From positions 868,001 to 932,000 of the forward strand of contig JADJXK010000001.1 of assembly GCA_016710325.1 (NCBI GenBank): a DNA stretch of 64,000 nt, written 5' to 3'. Within the stretch, counting starts at the first letter, position 1, and every line of letters begins with the position of its first letter. The notes beneath the pieces are model-generated. The model worked only from the letters and a program-made list of their open reading frames with translations. It searched no databases and was not told the origin of the DNA. The stretch comes from Candidatus Leptofilum proximum. GTDB lineage: Bacteria; Chloroflexota; Anaerolineae; Promineifilales; Promineifilaceae. Shown here in pieces: positions 37,211 to 45,889 of the stretch. Both the position numbers and the translations under genes were made by a program.

Positions 37211-37233
37211 AATATGTCGTAAAGCGACATATT
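37211..37233. promoter_or_regulatory. PadR operator palindrome
   Basis: AATATGTCG-TAAAG-CGACATATT: perfect 9-bp arms with a 5-bp centre. The embedded ATGT...ACAT matches the known PadR half-site pattern. It is placed 36 bp upstream of the PadR start codon, fitting autorepression. Confidence 0.65.
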
Positions 37234-37283
37234 AGCAGGTTGAAGCTCTACCTGTCAAGATAGCCATCTCCCGCCATCCGTTT

Positions 37284-37928
37284 CTAACCAGCTCTATCAG
37301 CCTCGGCCAATAACTCCCGGGCAAACGCCAGCACCTTCTCTTCTGTCGGATAGAAGAATATGCCTGGCCCCTCTCCACTCACCCCCAATCCGCCACCAGC
37401 GGCAATGCTTGTGTCTACCAAGATGAGCAGCGAATAGTCGTAGTGCACTGGCGTTCCAGGTTCCTCGCCCCATTCTGCCGGGTCATAGCAGCTGCGCACC
37501 AGATGCATCCGCAGCTCTGGGCTTTCGCCGCCGCTGTAAAGATGGCGATCTTCCTGGTGTTCAGTCGCCACCAGCGTATTGAGGGCATAGTACCATTCCC
37601 AAAATGTACCGTATTGCACCAGCAGGGTTTGCTGGTAGATAACGGCCGTACCCACCACAAACCGGATGGCGCAGTTCAGCCAACCCACCTTCGTCCTGTC
37701 TATCGGCGGCCAATCCCGGCCGGATGGCGGCCAATCCGACACCTCCTCCTCCCAATCCGCTCGCAGTCCCTCCCCTGCCTGCCGCAGTGCCTCATAGACT
37801 TCATCTGGTAAATCCCAAGAGACAACCGGCCCACGGCTAAAGGGCGTGAGAGGTTGTGTGCGCTTGTCTACATTCAACTCTACGGCCAGATAACCGCCGC
37901 CACTCCTATTGTTCGTCAGTAATGCCAT
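37284..37928 (-). CDS. Unknown 214-residue protein, duplicated at 55945-56589
   Basis: A soluble protein, MALLTNNRSGGGYLAVEL to ELLAEADRAG, with no signal peptide, membrane segment or recognised domain. A duplicated SDWPPSGRDWPP element lies near the middle. It is about 91 percent identical to the protein at 55945-56589: nearly all of the 19 differences are in the first 120 residues, while about 85 residues of the C-terminal half are identical. AAGGAGAAAACT precedes the ATG, and the upstream region is also similar between the copies. Not assigned to a family. Confidence 0.65.
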   Translation of the reverse strand: MALLTNNRSGGGYLAVELNVDKRTQPLTPFSRGPVVSWDLPDEVYEALRQAGEGLRADWEEEVSDWPPSGRDWPPIDRTKVGWLNCAIRFVVGTAVIYQQTLLVQYGTFWEWYYALNTLVATEHQEDRHLYSGGESPELRMHLVRSCYDPAEWGEEPGTPVHYDYSLLILVDTSIAAGGGLGVSGEGPGIFFYPTEEKVLAFARELLAEADRAG

Positions 37929-38033
37929 AGTTTTCTCCTTAATGTCCCCTCAATTCTCCCTTAATAGGCGAGTTATGCCGCAATAAACGGTGAAATCGGC
38001 TCCAATTAGGAATTGAAGCACCACATTAACGCA

Positions 38034-38064
38034 AAAAGGACCGGTCGAAATGATTGGTCCTTTT
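38034..38064. terminator. Terminator-like hairpin in a divergent intergenic region
   Basis: AAAAGGACC (38034-38042) pairs with GGTCCTTTT (38056-38064) around a 13-base loop, so that either strand would end in a short U run. It lies between two divergent genes, so it ends neither; it may insulate them or be left from lost sequence. Confidence 0.4.
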
Positions 38065-38189
38065 GGCTCTAAAGCAAAAGCCCAAATGTCATAATCATTT
38101 GTATATCCATCTCTATACCTCGCTATATAGCCTTGGGACTCGTTAATACCTTATATTTAATTCAGAAAATCGATCTCAAGGAGTGAACT

Positions 38190-38621
38190 ATGCAAATTAA
38201 CGAAATCATGACCCGTAACGTGGAGGTAATTAGCCCCCATACTACTTTAAAAGAGGCAGCCCTTAAAATGAGGGAGCTTGACGTGGGTTCGCTGCCGGTG
38301 TGCGACGGTGAGCGCTTAAAGGGAATGCTGACCGACCGGGATATCACTATCCGCGCTACGGCAGAAGGTCAGAATCCAGGCAGCACTCAGGCGAGAGATG
38401 TCATGACGGCCGCAATTTATTATTGCTACGAAGATCAAGATGTAGCAGAGGCGGCTCAGGTGATGGAAGAGAAACAGATCCGCCGTTTGCCAATTGTAAG
38501 CCGCGATAAAAAGCTCGTCGGTATTGTATCCTTGGGCGATCTGGCAGTAGATACTGGGAAAGAAAGGCTGGCGGGAGAAGCGTTGACCGAAATCTCGCGC
38601 CCAGCTAAGCCCACAGGATAG
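38190..38621 (+). CDS. Two-CBS-domain protein
   Basis: 143 residues made of two CBS motifs (about 5-60 and 70-125): MTRNVEVISPHTTLKEAAL, MLTDRDITIR, then DVMTAAIYYCYEDQDVAEAA and RRLPIVSRDKKLVGIVSLGD. Such stand-alone Bateman modules bind adenine nucleotides and regulate partners or signal energy or stress status. CAAGGAGTGAACT gives a strong ribosome site. The neighbours give no hint of the partner. Confidence 0.85.
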   Translation: MQINEIMTRNVEVISPHTTLKEAALKMRELDVGSLPVCDGERLKGMLTDRDITIRATAEGQNPGSTQARDVMTAAIYYCYEDQDVAEAAQVMEEKQIRRLPIVSRDKKLVGIVSLGDLAVDTGKERLAGEALTEISRPAKPTG

Positions 38622-38660
38622 AGCAGGCATTGGCTCAAGCCACACCACATGGACCCTAAT

Positions 38661-41042
38661 CTAACCGTCTAATGTTGCTGGATAAACGACCAGCCCTTCT
38701 CTTGTCGCAATGATGTCATCGAGCAGGCCGATTTCTCGTAATGCCTTGATAGTCTCATGAGCCACCTTAGAGTGATCTATGCCCGGCTGAGGCTGATCTG
38801 GCCCCTTTTTACTTCCCGCCAGCCACACGGCCGTATCCATCCCGCCATCTTCCTTCCCATACACACTGGCCAACGCCCCCAACATAATCGCCCCCCGACG
38901 TTCTGGGGGGAAATGAGCCAGATAATCCTCAGTTGCAGCCTTTGCTCGCTCCAACACATTAGCTTGCTGACCTTTTTTGCCGACACTTAAAGCGGCTGCA
39001 TATGCTTTATTCAAGCCCGCGCCCAGCTGCACCGCTTCCGGATCGCCCTTAACCGCATCCAGCACGGCCTGCGGCGGCCGCGCCTGGCTAACGAGTTCAT
39101 CTCGCTTTGCCTGCATCGCCTGGATGTGGTTCTTCACCCCGGCTTCCAGTCTATCCAACCAATGACCTTCAGCTCCAGCCAGATTACTTGCACGGGGTGG
39201 GGGAGGGCGGTTTTCCTTGTCGGACCAATCCACGCTCAGCCGCTGATGCAGCAGCGCCGGAATGGGGATTTTGCTTTCTAGAATCTCGCGCGAATTCGCA
39301 TAGTTCCACGATACGACCTGGCTCAGGTCAGCGCCCGTTTTCACAGCGCTGTCAATAATATCTTCCAATGGAGCAGGGGGATTGGCCGGTAAACGACCAT
39401 ACAGCGCCTTGTTGAGCATCAGCGAATTGCAATACATCCCCAGGGCACCCTGGTTGGCAATCGCCTGGGAAACGGCCGTTTCCATAATTTCAACGCTGTA
39501 GGTTTCATCTTCACCCAGACCCCCAGCCGTGTCTGGATTGACCAATCCCAGATACTCCGTCTCGACAAAATCCACGCGCGGCGGCAGATTACGGCTGTCG
39601 GCAGGGGGGTAAACGGCCGTTTCCCGCTCACCCGCATCATCCCGACCCGTCGTCCACGGCAGTACGTGGGAATCCGCTGTCGGCTGCAAAATCACATATT
39701 CACCAACCTGGTTGGGGCTGCGCCAGGCCAGCACGTTGCGCTGACCATCATGGTCGGTGAACGGGTGCAGCCAGAGCGCGTCGTCGTTGTCGGCCCCGCC
39801 TAGAATCCCGGCGATGCCTTCACCTGGCGATCCTGGTCGCTTGGGCGAATCCGGCAGTACCAGCCAATCGTCGTCATTGACCCAGGCTGTGCCACGTTTG
39901 TCGTCAATGTGAATGTGGCCTCTGGGCACGTCCAATCCTTTGATGCCCGCCCGCTTGCCCACGGCCACGGGCATGACGTAGTGGCGGCCGCCAGGAATGG
40001 GCAGCCGCATTTTCGCCAGCGTGCTGTGATTCAGCCGCTTCAGGTGCTGGTTCATCAGGCTCTTGACGTGGCTGCGGAACCACATGGGGTGGCCGCCGCT
40101 GGCGAAATATTCGCGCAGCGGCCATGCCTGAACTTCTTCGAGGGTGGTGTGACGATCGATGCGGCCCATCGCTTCGGCCACCTGACCTGTCTCTACTGCC
40201 TGCACGAAAAGCTCCCCTTCATCCTGTAGCCACTCCAGCAGTTGGTCTTCCTGAAAAAAGGGATGCAGGTTAATCAGGCTCTGGATATCCAGGCGCATGT
40301 CGTTGTGGCCATGGACAAAGCTCAGCCCCACAAAGGTACGGCCGTTCTCCAACCGCACCTCTTTTTTTGTGTCCTGCGGTAAAAGGAAGTCTACGGGACG
40401 GCCGTTCTCGTCCCGCAAATTGTCGGCCACGATGGCATGCCCCTTGTCCTGCCCTTTGGGCGTCATCACGGTGAACTCCACCCGCTGCGCATGGCGCAGC
40501 TCCGTTTCCAGCCGCTCCCGCTTGGCGGGCGAGAGGTCCTCGCCAAGCATCATCTTCCGCAGCATCTGGCGGGAAATCAGACCGGCGCCGTCCCACACTT
40601 TGGCTTCCTCCGGAGATTGATCCATGTAAGCAACCCGCACGTCATCGGGGGCAAAAAAGCCACTGACAAAGTGCGGCCGCATGAGGCGACTGATGCGCTT
40701 GGACAGAACAAAGCCGCCCTTGTGCATATCCAGCTGCAAACCGGTGGCTTCCAGAAACTGCTCAGTTGTCAGGCCATCCACATACAGGTCACTCACCTGA
40801 TCGCCATTGACCCAGCGCAGAGTGGGGGAGTCTAGCCCGTATGTGTGCGCCGGATGGGGTTCGCTCATTTCGTCTGCGGATTGGGTTAGGATGTGCCAAG
40901 CCCGTTTCGTCTGTTCCAGGAAAGGGAATGTTGCTCCACCCAGCCTGTCATCGAAGCTGGTGACGTTGTAAGACAGCTTCTCTATCTCTGTCGGCGGCAG
41001 AAGACCAGTTCCGCCTGCGCTGGCCGCACCACGCCCACCCAT
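38661..41042 (-). CDS. Candidate QDE-1/RDR-type double-psi-beta-barrel RNA polymerase homologue
   Basis: 793 residues. Motifs follow the order and spacing of cellular RNA-dependent RNA polymerases: DGAGLIS (151-157; RDR DGxGxIS), KGQDKGHAIV (196-205; barrel-1 KG-MVV), MRLPIPGGRHYVMPV (345-359; RIPVPKGR-LMGV), a PGSPGE segment (403-408; NPCLHPGD region), GGADNDDALWL (415-425; GGDLDGDLYFV), LGMYCNS (534-540; LGLIANAH) and DSAVKTGAD (564-572; HSIAVDFPKTG). In the metal site D418, D420 and D421 are present, but the third Asp of DxDGD is Ala422, so activity or register is uncertain. It overlaps the upstream gene (TAATG), with AGGAGGGC as ribosome site. It is the last gene of the conjugation operon. 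A replication, priming or transcription role on the element is inference. Confidence 0.6.
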   Translation of the reverse strand: MGGRGAASAGGTGLLPPTEIEKLSYNVTSFDDRLGGATFPFLEQTKRAWHILTQSADEMSEPHPAHTYGLDSPTLRWVNGDQVSDLYVDGLTTEQFLEATGLQLDMHKGGFVLSKRISRLMRPHFVSGFFAPDDVRVAYMDQSPEEAKVWDGAGLISRQMLRKMMLGEDLSPAKRERLETELRHAQRVEFTVMTPKGQDKGHAIVADNLRDENGRPVDFLLPQDTKKEVRLENGRTFVGLSFVHGHNDMRLDIQSLINLHPFFQEDQLLEWLQDEGELFVQAVETGQVAEAMGRIDRHTTLEEVQAWPLREYFASGGHPMWFRSHVKSLMNQHLKRLNHSTLAKMRLPIPGGRHYVMPVAVGKRAGIKGLDVPRGHIHIDDKRGTAWVNDDDWLVLPDSPKRPGSPGEGIAGILGGADNDDALWLHPFTDHDGQRNVLAWRSPNQVGEYVILQPTADSHVLPWTTGRDDAGERETAVYPPADSRNLPPRVDFVETEYLGLVNPDTAGGLGEDETYSVEIMETAVSQAIANQGALGMYCNSLMLNKALYGRLPANPPAPLEDIIDSAVKTGADLSQVVSWNYANSREILESKIPIPALLHQRLSVDWSDKENRPPPPRASNLAGAEGHWLDRLEAGVKNHIQAMQAKRDELVSQARPPQAVLDAVKGDPEAVQLGAGLNKAYAAALSVGKKGQQANVLERAKAATEDYLAHFPPERRGAIMLGALASVYGKEDGGMDTAVWLAGSKKGPDQPQPGIDHSKVAHETIKALREIGLLDDIIATREGLVVYPATLDG

Positions 41043-41977
41043 TAACTTTGCCCTCCTGCACCGTTGAGCTGTCTGGCCCTGCGCCGGACGGTGGTGGCAT
41101 GTATGCCCAACTTCTCGGCCGCAGCCTGAGCCGTCAGCATTTGGGCATTGAAAAGGGCTAGCGTCTGCATCTCCGGGTTGAGCGTTTGCCAGGCTCTGTT
41201 AACGGCTTGCTTTTCGTCCAGCGTTAACTGCATCTGAGTGGCTTCCGACTGCACCTGGTCCAGTCGACTCTGCATCTCATCTGCCTGCGCCTGCACCTCA
41301 GTCAGTTGCGCTTGCATCGCGGCCGCTCGCTCACGCTCTGTTTCTGCTTCCCGTTGCATCTGCTCTGCTCGCTCGTGCGCAGCCGCTGCTTCCCGCTGCG
41401 CTTCAGCCAACCGGCTTTGCATTTCGGCTGCTCGCGCCTGCACTTCTTCTGCTCGCGCCTGCATCTCCTCTGCACGCTGCCGCTCGGCTTCTGCTTCTTG
41501 CTGCATCTGAACTGCTCGCGCCTGCTCGGCCGCTGCTTCTTGCTGCATCTGCTCTGCTCGCTGCTGCGCTGCGGCGACCAGCTGCTGCCAATCGGTGACT
41601 TGTTCTTGCTCCTGCTGTTGGTGATGCCAGGCCATGATGGCCAACCCCACGGGAACAATGCTGGCAAAAAGGATCACCTGCCACCAGAGCAGCGTCTCAC
41701 CCTCGCCCGGCTGGTTATAGAATATCCATTGCAAGGCAAAAGCCATGAGCGTGGTAAATACGGCCGTTATCTTCCACGCCCCCTCGCCGGATCGCACTGC
41801 CCGGTACACGGTGCGATACTGCAACAGATCGACAAAAAGGGCGATAGGGACTGCCACCAGCACCGGATCATGGCTTCGTAATGCTTGAAAGTAGTGATAG
41901 CTGGAAACCAGGACGACTAAAGGGATCAAATTGGCTGTATGCAAAAAGTCGGCAAACCGCTGCCACCATTTCACCAT
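41042..41977 (-). CDS. Membrane-anchored coiled-coil protein with C-terminal HTH
   Basis: 311 residues. Three to four hydrophobic segments lie in the first 115 residues, then a continuous coiled coil of about 130 residues built from MQxxAEAERxRAEE-type heptads (Glu/Ala/Gln/Arg-rich, about 128-262). The C-terminal 45 residues (NAQMLTAQAAAEKLGIHATTVRRRARQLN) form a helix-turn-helix. This layout could tether element DNA to the membrane near the coupling protein. Its stop overlaps the polymerase-like gene by one base. AACAAGGAATATCT precedes the ATG. Confidence 0.65.
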   Translation of the reverse strand: MVKWWQRFADFLHTANLIPLVVLVSSYHYFQALRSHDPVLVAVPIALFVDLLQYRTVYRAVRSGEGAWKITAVFTTLMAFALQWIFYNQPGEGETLLWWQVILFASIVPVGLAIMAWHHQQQEQEQVTDWQQLVAAAQQRAEQMQQEAAAEQARAVQMQQEAEAERQRAEEMQARAEEVQARAAEMQSRLAEAQREAAAAHERAEQMQREAETERERAAAMQAQLTEVQAQADEMQSRLDQVQSEATQMQLTLDEKQAVNRAWQTLNPEMQTLALFNAQMLTAQAAAEKLGIHATTVRRRARQLNGAGGQS

Positions 41978-42002
41978 AGATATTCCTTGTTTTAATTGTC
42001 CA

Positions 42003-42036
42003 GAGAAGCAGGGGCATTCTTTGACCCCTGCTTCTC
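42003..42036. promoter_or_regulatory. 12-bp perfect hairpin inside the conjugation operon
   Basis: GAGAAGCAGGGG and its exact complement enclose a 10-base loop, between the DUF4417 stop (42053) and the next start (41977). There is no U run on the minus strand, so it is more likely an mRNA-processing, stability or attenuation site than an intrinsic terminator. Confidence 0.5.
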
Positions 42037-42052
42037 GTCTCTTACTTCAGCT

Positions 42053-42742
42053 TCACCCCGTGTTAGCTGGCGCCCCATCTCGCCGCGCAGCCCGGATACT
42101 TGTCCAACGGGTGGGATAGGACACAACTTCCACCAGTTCATGGCAGGCTGCCGGCAAACGGCCGTAACTCAACACCACCTGCGGTTCCAGCCGCCGCACC
42201 ATTTCCACAAACCCATCCACAAACAGCCGGTATTCCAACGGTGCGTCGAGATTGATACCCACGGCCGACACAGCCACCAGACTGCGCCGGGGCACGCCCA
42301 GAAAGCAAAAGTCGAAGGAAACGACCGTACTCCAGCTAATTGTGGGGATGACGGAATAACCCTCTTCCTGCCAGAAACGGCCGCACCAGCGGTTACGATA
42401 GGTGTTCCACAGTTGCAGCATCAGCGGCCAATCCCGGTAAAGGGAGAAGTCCGGCGTCAATGCCATCTGGTAGGGAGCCAATGCTTCTAACGCCTTGCAC
42501 GGCCGGTTCCATACCGTCTCAAAGCGGTAGTCGTCGGTGAAAAAATGAACGGCGCCATCGTCCCGCAGTTCAATGACCCGGATGCGCTGCCTGTAGGGAA
42601 CCAGCCAGGCCGGAATCTGGCTGACCGGCGTGTGCTGTAGAGTCGGGATACCGTACTGGTTATCCGACGGGAACAGTTGCCCGGCGTGCAGCCTATCAAA
42701 GTTCCCCGGCTGGCTCTGCCAGCGATGACTGGTTCGGGTCAT
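42053..42742 (-). CDS. DUF4417 protein
   Basis: 229 residues matching DUF4417 throughout: DNQYGIPTLQ, PAWLVPYRQR, VHFFTDDYRFETVWNRP, TPDFSLYRDWPLMLQLWNTY, VIPTISWS and FDFCFLGVPRRSLVAVSAVG. The family is common on plasmids and phages and its biochemical role is unknown. The start overlaps the VirD4-type gene by one base (TAATG). Confidence 0.8.
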   Translation of the reverse strand: MTRTSHRWQSQPGNFDRLHAGQLFPSDNQYGIPTLQHTPVSQIPAWLVPYRQRIRVIELRDDGAVHFFTDDYRFETVWNRPCKALEALAPYQMALTPDFSLYRDWPLMLQLWNTYRNRWCGRFWQEEGYSVIPTISWSTVVSFDFCFLGVPRRSLVAVSAVGINLDAPLEYRLFVDGFVEMVRRLEPQVVLSYGRLPAACHELVEVVSYPTRWTSIRAARRDGAPANTG

Positions 42743-44757
42743 TAAAAAGCCTCCTTGCCGGGGCTATCGGCTTCGTCACCCTTCGCGGATGGTTGGGGTG
42801 CATCCTCTGCGTTCTGGTTATCCGGCTCAGGATGCTCAACTTGAACTTCCTTTTGTGCCTCCGGTTGGGTTAACGGCCGTTTCGCTACTGGCGGTGGCGT
42901 CTCTGCCAGCGGTGCTTCCGGCTCGCCCCAGGTGGTATACGTCCGCTCCCCATAACGAGGCCGGGGCAGACGCAAGATCGACGCCGGGGGCAGCCGGTCA
43001 AAAAGGGGGATGGGATTCAACCGCTGTCCCAGAAAAACGTATCGTTGAGCACCGGCCATTGTCGTCACCAACACCTGGTCTTTGGGTAAGGCCATGATCT
43101 GGTTCGGCGATAGCTCCGGCCGCTCCTGCCACGACCAGGAGGAACCCTGGTTGTGATTGGTCTGCGTGTTGGCCTGCCCCTCTTTATCTTTATGCTGGCG
43201 CGATCCCCTCGATGTAGAATGCACCGGGTTGGCCTTCATCGTCATCCCGTACAGCCGGGACATGGCAGCGGCCGTTTCGTACTCGGCCGGCGGGTACCAG
43301 ACCTGATGGGCGCAGTTGGAAAGAATGGCGCTTGTCCCGTCCGGCCCGTAAAGTTCCTTCAACTGGGCGATGGACTGCACGTACAGTAAGAGCGTAATGC
43401 CATAACCACCACAGGTAGCCAGGTAGTCGGCGATGTTTTTCAAGCCGATGGCCGGCAGCTCGTCAAGGGCGACTAGGAGTCGCTCTTTCGTGTTCTGTAG
43501 CGCCTGGGCTCCCATGTGATGGCGCAGCATAGCCGCAATAACGGCCGCAACCACGCCCCCCACGCCTTTTAAATCTTGTAGGGAATAGGTGATGTAGATG
43601 GTCCCATTCTGACGCGCCCAGTCCGGATCGATAACCAGATGGCTATCGGGATCCGGCGGAGCAATGGTATCGATGTGTTTCTGGTAGGGGGCCAGCCGGG
43701 TAGTGAAGTTGCCAAAGGCCGAGGTGACGAACTTATCATCGCGGTAAGCATCTGGACTGGCGCCGTTGGTGAAGACGCGTACGTGACGCTTGGCCGCAGG
43801 AACAGTTTCCAGCCCGGCCAGCGCCTCCTCGGCGTCGCTCTCGCCCAGATCGATTAACACTCGCATCGGGTCAAGCCGTTTAGCCTGAGCATACTGGCCA
43901 ACGGCGTTAAAGAGAGAGCGCGCTTTTTCGGCAAAGATGGTTTCCCGGCTCTCCCACGGTCGCATCAGGTGGGCGTGCAGTTCGGCGATGTCGTCTCTAT
44001 CCAGCAACTGGCCGTAATAGGCAGCCAGGTTGACCTGGTGGCCAGGAAGGCAGTAGATGGGACCAAACTGGCTGCGGAAACCGGCTGTACGTTCAAGCGC
44101 CTCCCCTTTCGGGTCCACCACCAAAGCCGGGCCGGGCCAGGTGAGCAGGGTGTCCGTCAGGTGCAGCCCCTTGCCACTTCTCGTGGGTCCAGACACCAGA
44201 ACGTGTCCCTCACCGCTGGCGAAATCTAAACCGACCTTCACCTCCTTGCTTCGCCGACGCCCAGTACGGGCTTTGTCCTCATTGACGGTGGCGTAAGGCA
44301 CGCCGCGCTGGATGGCCAATGTCCGCGCCACTTCCTCTGCTTGCAGCCGCCCCTGCGAACGGGCGAATTTGGCCAACATCTTCTGCATGTTAAACAGCGG
44401 GTTGGGGGGCAGATCCATAATGTAGAGAAACCCGGCGAAAGCGCCAGGCAGGGTCAGGGCCAGGACCACCCATAACAGATTCGGCTCCTGAGCCGTTTCC
44501 TGGATCAGCCCCACCCCTTTTAGCCCGCCCCAGAGGAAGGCGAAGCCACCCATTAACAGGGACATGAGCCAGCGCCATCCGGGCTTCAGCCGGGCGATGC
44601 CGGCCACAACCGTTGGCGCATACAGAGCGCCGATCAGCCAGAGCAGCGTGAAGCCAGCCCAAAACCGCCGCCATCTTTTTTTAGCCGTAGGTGGCATTTC
44701 CTCCCGCCATTGTTTGAAGTAAGTACCATTCTTAATCTCGCCCATCTCTAAGTTCAT
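42742..44757 (-). CDS. VirD4/TraG-type type IV coupling protein
   Basis: A 671-residue DNA-pumping ATPase of conjugation. Two or three membrane segments (about 35-110) are followed by the RecA-like domain with Walker A GPTRSGKG (190-197) and Walker B LLVALDELPAIG (about 430). VSGPTRSGKGLHLTDTLL and the SNCAHQVWYPPAEYETAAAM region are typical. The last 80 residues are Pro/Glu-rich and disordered. The ATG at 44757 overlaps the relaxase stop in ATGA. It couples the relaxosome to a secretion channel; no VirB4 or other channel genes are in this window, so the element may be mobilisable rather than self-transmissible. Confidence 0.9.
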   Translation of the reverse strand: MNLEMGEIKNGTYFKQWREEMPPTAKKRWRRFWAGFTLLWLIGALYAPTVVAGIARLKPGWRWLMSLLMGGFAFLWGGLKGVGLIQETAQEPNLLWVVLALTLPGAFAGFLYIMDLPPNPLFNMQKMLAKFARSQGRLQAEEVARTLAIQRGVPYATVNEDKARTGRRRSKEVKVGLDFASGEGHVLVSGPTRSGKGLHLTDTLLTWPGPALVVDPKGEALERTAGFRSQFGPIYCLPGHQVNLAAYYGQLLDRDDIAELHAHLMRPWESRETIFAEKARSLFNAVGQYAQAKRLDPMRVLIDLGESDAEEALAGLETVPAAKRHVRVFTNGASPDAYRDDKFVTSAFGNFTTRLAPYQKHIDTIAPPDPDSHLVIDPDWARQNGTIYITYSLQDLKGVGGVVAAVIAAMLRHHMGAQALQNTKERLLVALDELPAIGLKNIADYLATCGGYGITLLLYVQSIAQLKELYGPDGTSAILSNCAHQVWYPPAEYETAAAMSRLYGMTMKANPVHSTSRGSRQHKDKEGQANTQTNHNQGSSWSWQERPELSPNQIMALPKDQVLVTTMAGAQRYVFLGQRLNPIPLFDRLPPASILRLPRPRYGERTYTTWGEPEAPLAETPPPVAKRPLTQPEAQKEVQVEHPEPDNQNAEDAPQPSAKGDEADSPGKEAF

Positions 44758-45380
44758 AGTCCCATCTCCCATCCCTGGTGGCGCGTCTTTTGATCGGTGG
44801 AAAGCAGCTCGGCTGCGGCCTGTTCCAGGGCTTGTCTCCGCTCATCTGTAGGGGCGTTCCCTTGATCCAGTTCTAACTGTCGCTCTTGCTGCCGCTCCGC
44901 TTGCAGTCGTTCCAATTCCGTCTGCATCGTCTGCTGCCACTCTTTATAGCGGGCGTGGGGCAGCTTCTCCTGGCGGAACAGGATAGCGTGGGCGTGCTGG
45001 TTATGGGAGTCTTGATGCACCATATACTTCCACTCCCCTACCTGGCTGATGTCGCTGCCCTGCCGCAGAGCGCGGTTGAAGTCGGCCGCGTCTAACCCAC
45101 CATGCCGTGTGGAAAGGAGTAGTTGGTAGGCGTATTCATAGCCGTAGCGATGAACTTTCTCTTTGGCCCATTGGCGGACGGCCTCGTGGGGAATGACCTG
45201 GCCGTTGTGATCCAGCCAGACCGCCCGTTGTTGGGGAGTCTGGCCGAGGTGATCGGCATGACGGCCGTAAGCGATGTACTGAATCAGGCCGCGCACCTGG
45301 GCATAGGAGCGGTTGCCTTTGGCCGATTGGTTGGTGATGCGTTCGCCGCGCACAATGGCCCCTTTTTGTGACTCGCTCAT
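44754..45380 (-). CDS. Compact relaxase (MobA/MOBP-like)
   Basis: A 208-residue DNA-nicking relaxase. The metal-binding three-His motif is HQDSHNQHAHAIL (H122, D124, N127, H129, H131). YAYQLLLSTRHGG precedes it. The catalytic tyrosine is probably Tyr35 or Tyr38 (LIQYIAYGRHA). It lacks a C-terminal primase or helicase domain and is shorter than most relaxases. The C-terminal third is a Glu/Gln-rich helix. It overlaps both neighbours by 4 bp. It would nick at an oriT that I could not identify. Confidence 0.8.
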   Translation of the reverse strand: MSESQKGAIVRGERITNQSAKGNRSYAQVRGLIQYIAYGRHADHLGQTPQQRAVWLDHNGQVIPHEAVRQWAKEKVHRYGYEYAYQLLLSTRHGGLDAADFNRALRQGSDISQVGEWKYMVHQDSHNQHAHAILFRQEKLPHARYKEWQQTMQTELERLQAERQQERQLELDQGNAPTDERRQALEQAAAELLSTDQKTRHQGWEMGL

Positions 45381-45889
45381 CCGGCCTCCTCACCGGTGAC
45401 GAGCAAGTTTTCCACTTGCGCCACCGGCTTTTTGATGCGCTCAATCGCCGCCTGCTCAACGTGGCTGGTGATGTCGGCCAGGTGGGCACGGATGCGGGCG
45501 TCAAGGGGGGAACGGCCGCCACGGGAAACGCGCATCCGGTTCTCAAAATCATCGGGGGAGGCAGCGGCTTGTTCGCGCACCAGCTGCAGCATGATGCCCT
45601 CCGCCATGGTGCGGGCCACAGCCGACTCTACGGCGATGTCAGACAGCAGGCGGGCGATCCTGTTAAACGACAGGCGGATGCCTTGCAGCGTCGTCGCTCG
45701 CAGCGCCGGTATGGCGTAGCTGCTGCGCTCATCATCCAACCCCAGCAGGGCCAGGGTCTCAATGGCCGCGCTGAAGTTGATACGGTTGGCTTTCGCCCAC
45801 GCTTCAATCTTCTCCCGGCCGAACTCGGTCAGCATGATGTGCTTGGAGTAGGTCTTGTCCGGCCGTCGGGCTTGCGTTGTTTCATTCAT
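45377..45889 (-). CDS. MobC-like relaxosome accessory protein
   Basis: 170 residues from ATG 45889, which follows GGAGGACGCTG. The N-terminal region (YSKHIMLTEFGREKIEAWAK, INFSAAIETLALLGL) has the ribbon-helix-helix look of MobC-type DNA-binding accessory proteins. The middle contains SFNRIARLLSDIAV, comparable to the N-R-I-A/N-Q-I-A helix of MobC. Placement directly before the relaxase supports the role. It overlaps the preceding fragment's stop. Confidence 0.6.
   Translation of the reverse strand: MNETTQARRPDKTYSKHIMLTEFGREKIEAWAKANRINFSAAIETLALLGLDDERSSYAIPALRATTLQGIRLSFNRIARLLSDIAVESAVARTMAEGIMLQLVREQAAASPDDFENRMRVSRGGRSPLDARIRAHLADITSHVEQAAIERIKKPVAQVENLLVTGEEAG

Noticed and set aside
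38190..38621. CBS protein as part of the conjugation operon
   Set aside because: It is on the opposite strand, has its own strong ribosome site, and such proteins are common host genes.
42003..42036. Hairpin as a rho-independent terminator of the conjugation operon
   Set aside because: The stem is perfect, but there is no U run after it on the minus strand, and the downstream genes are tightly coupled to each other and belong to the same operon.
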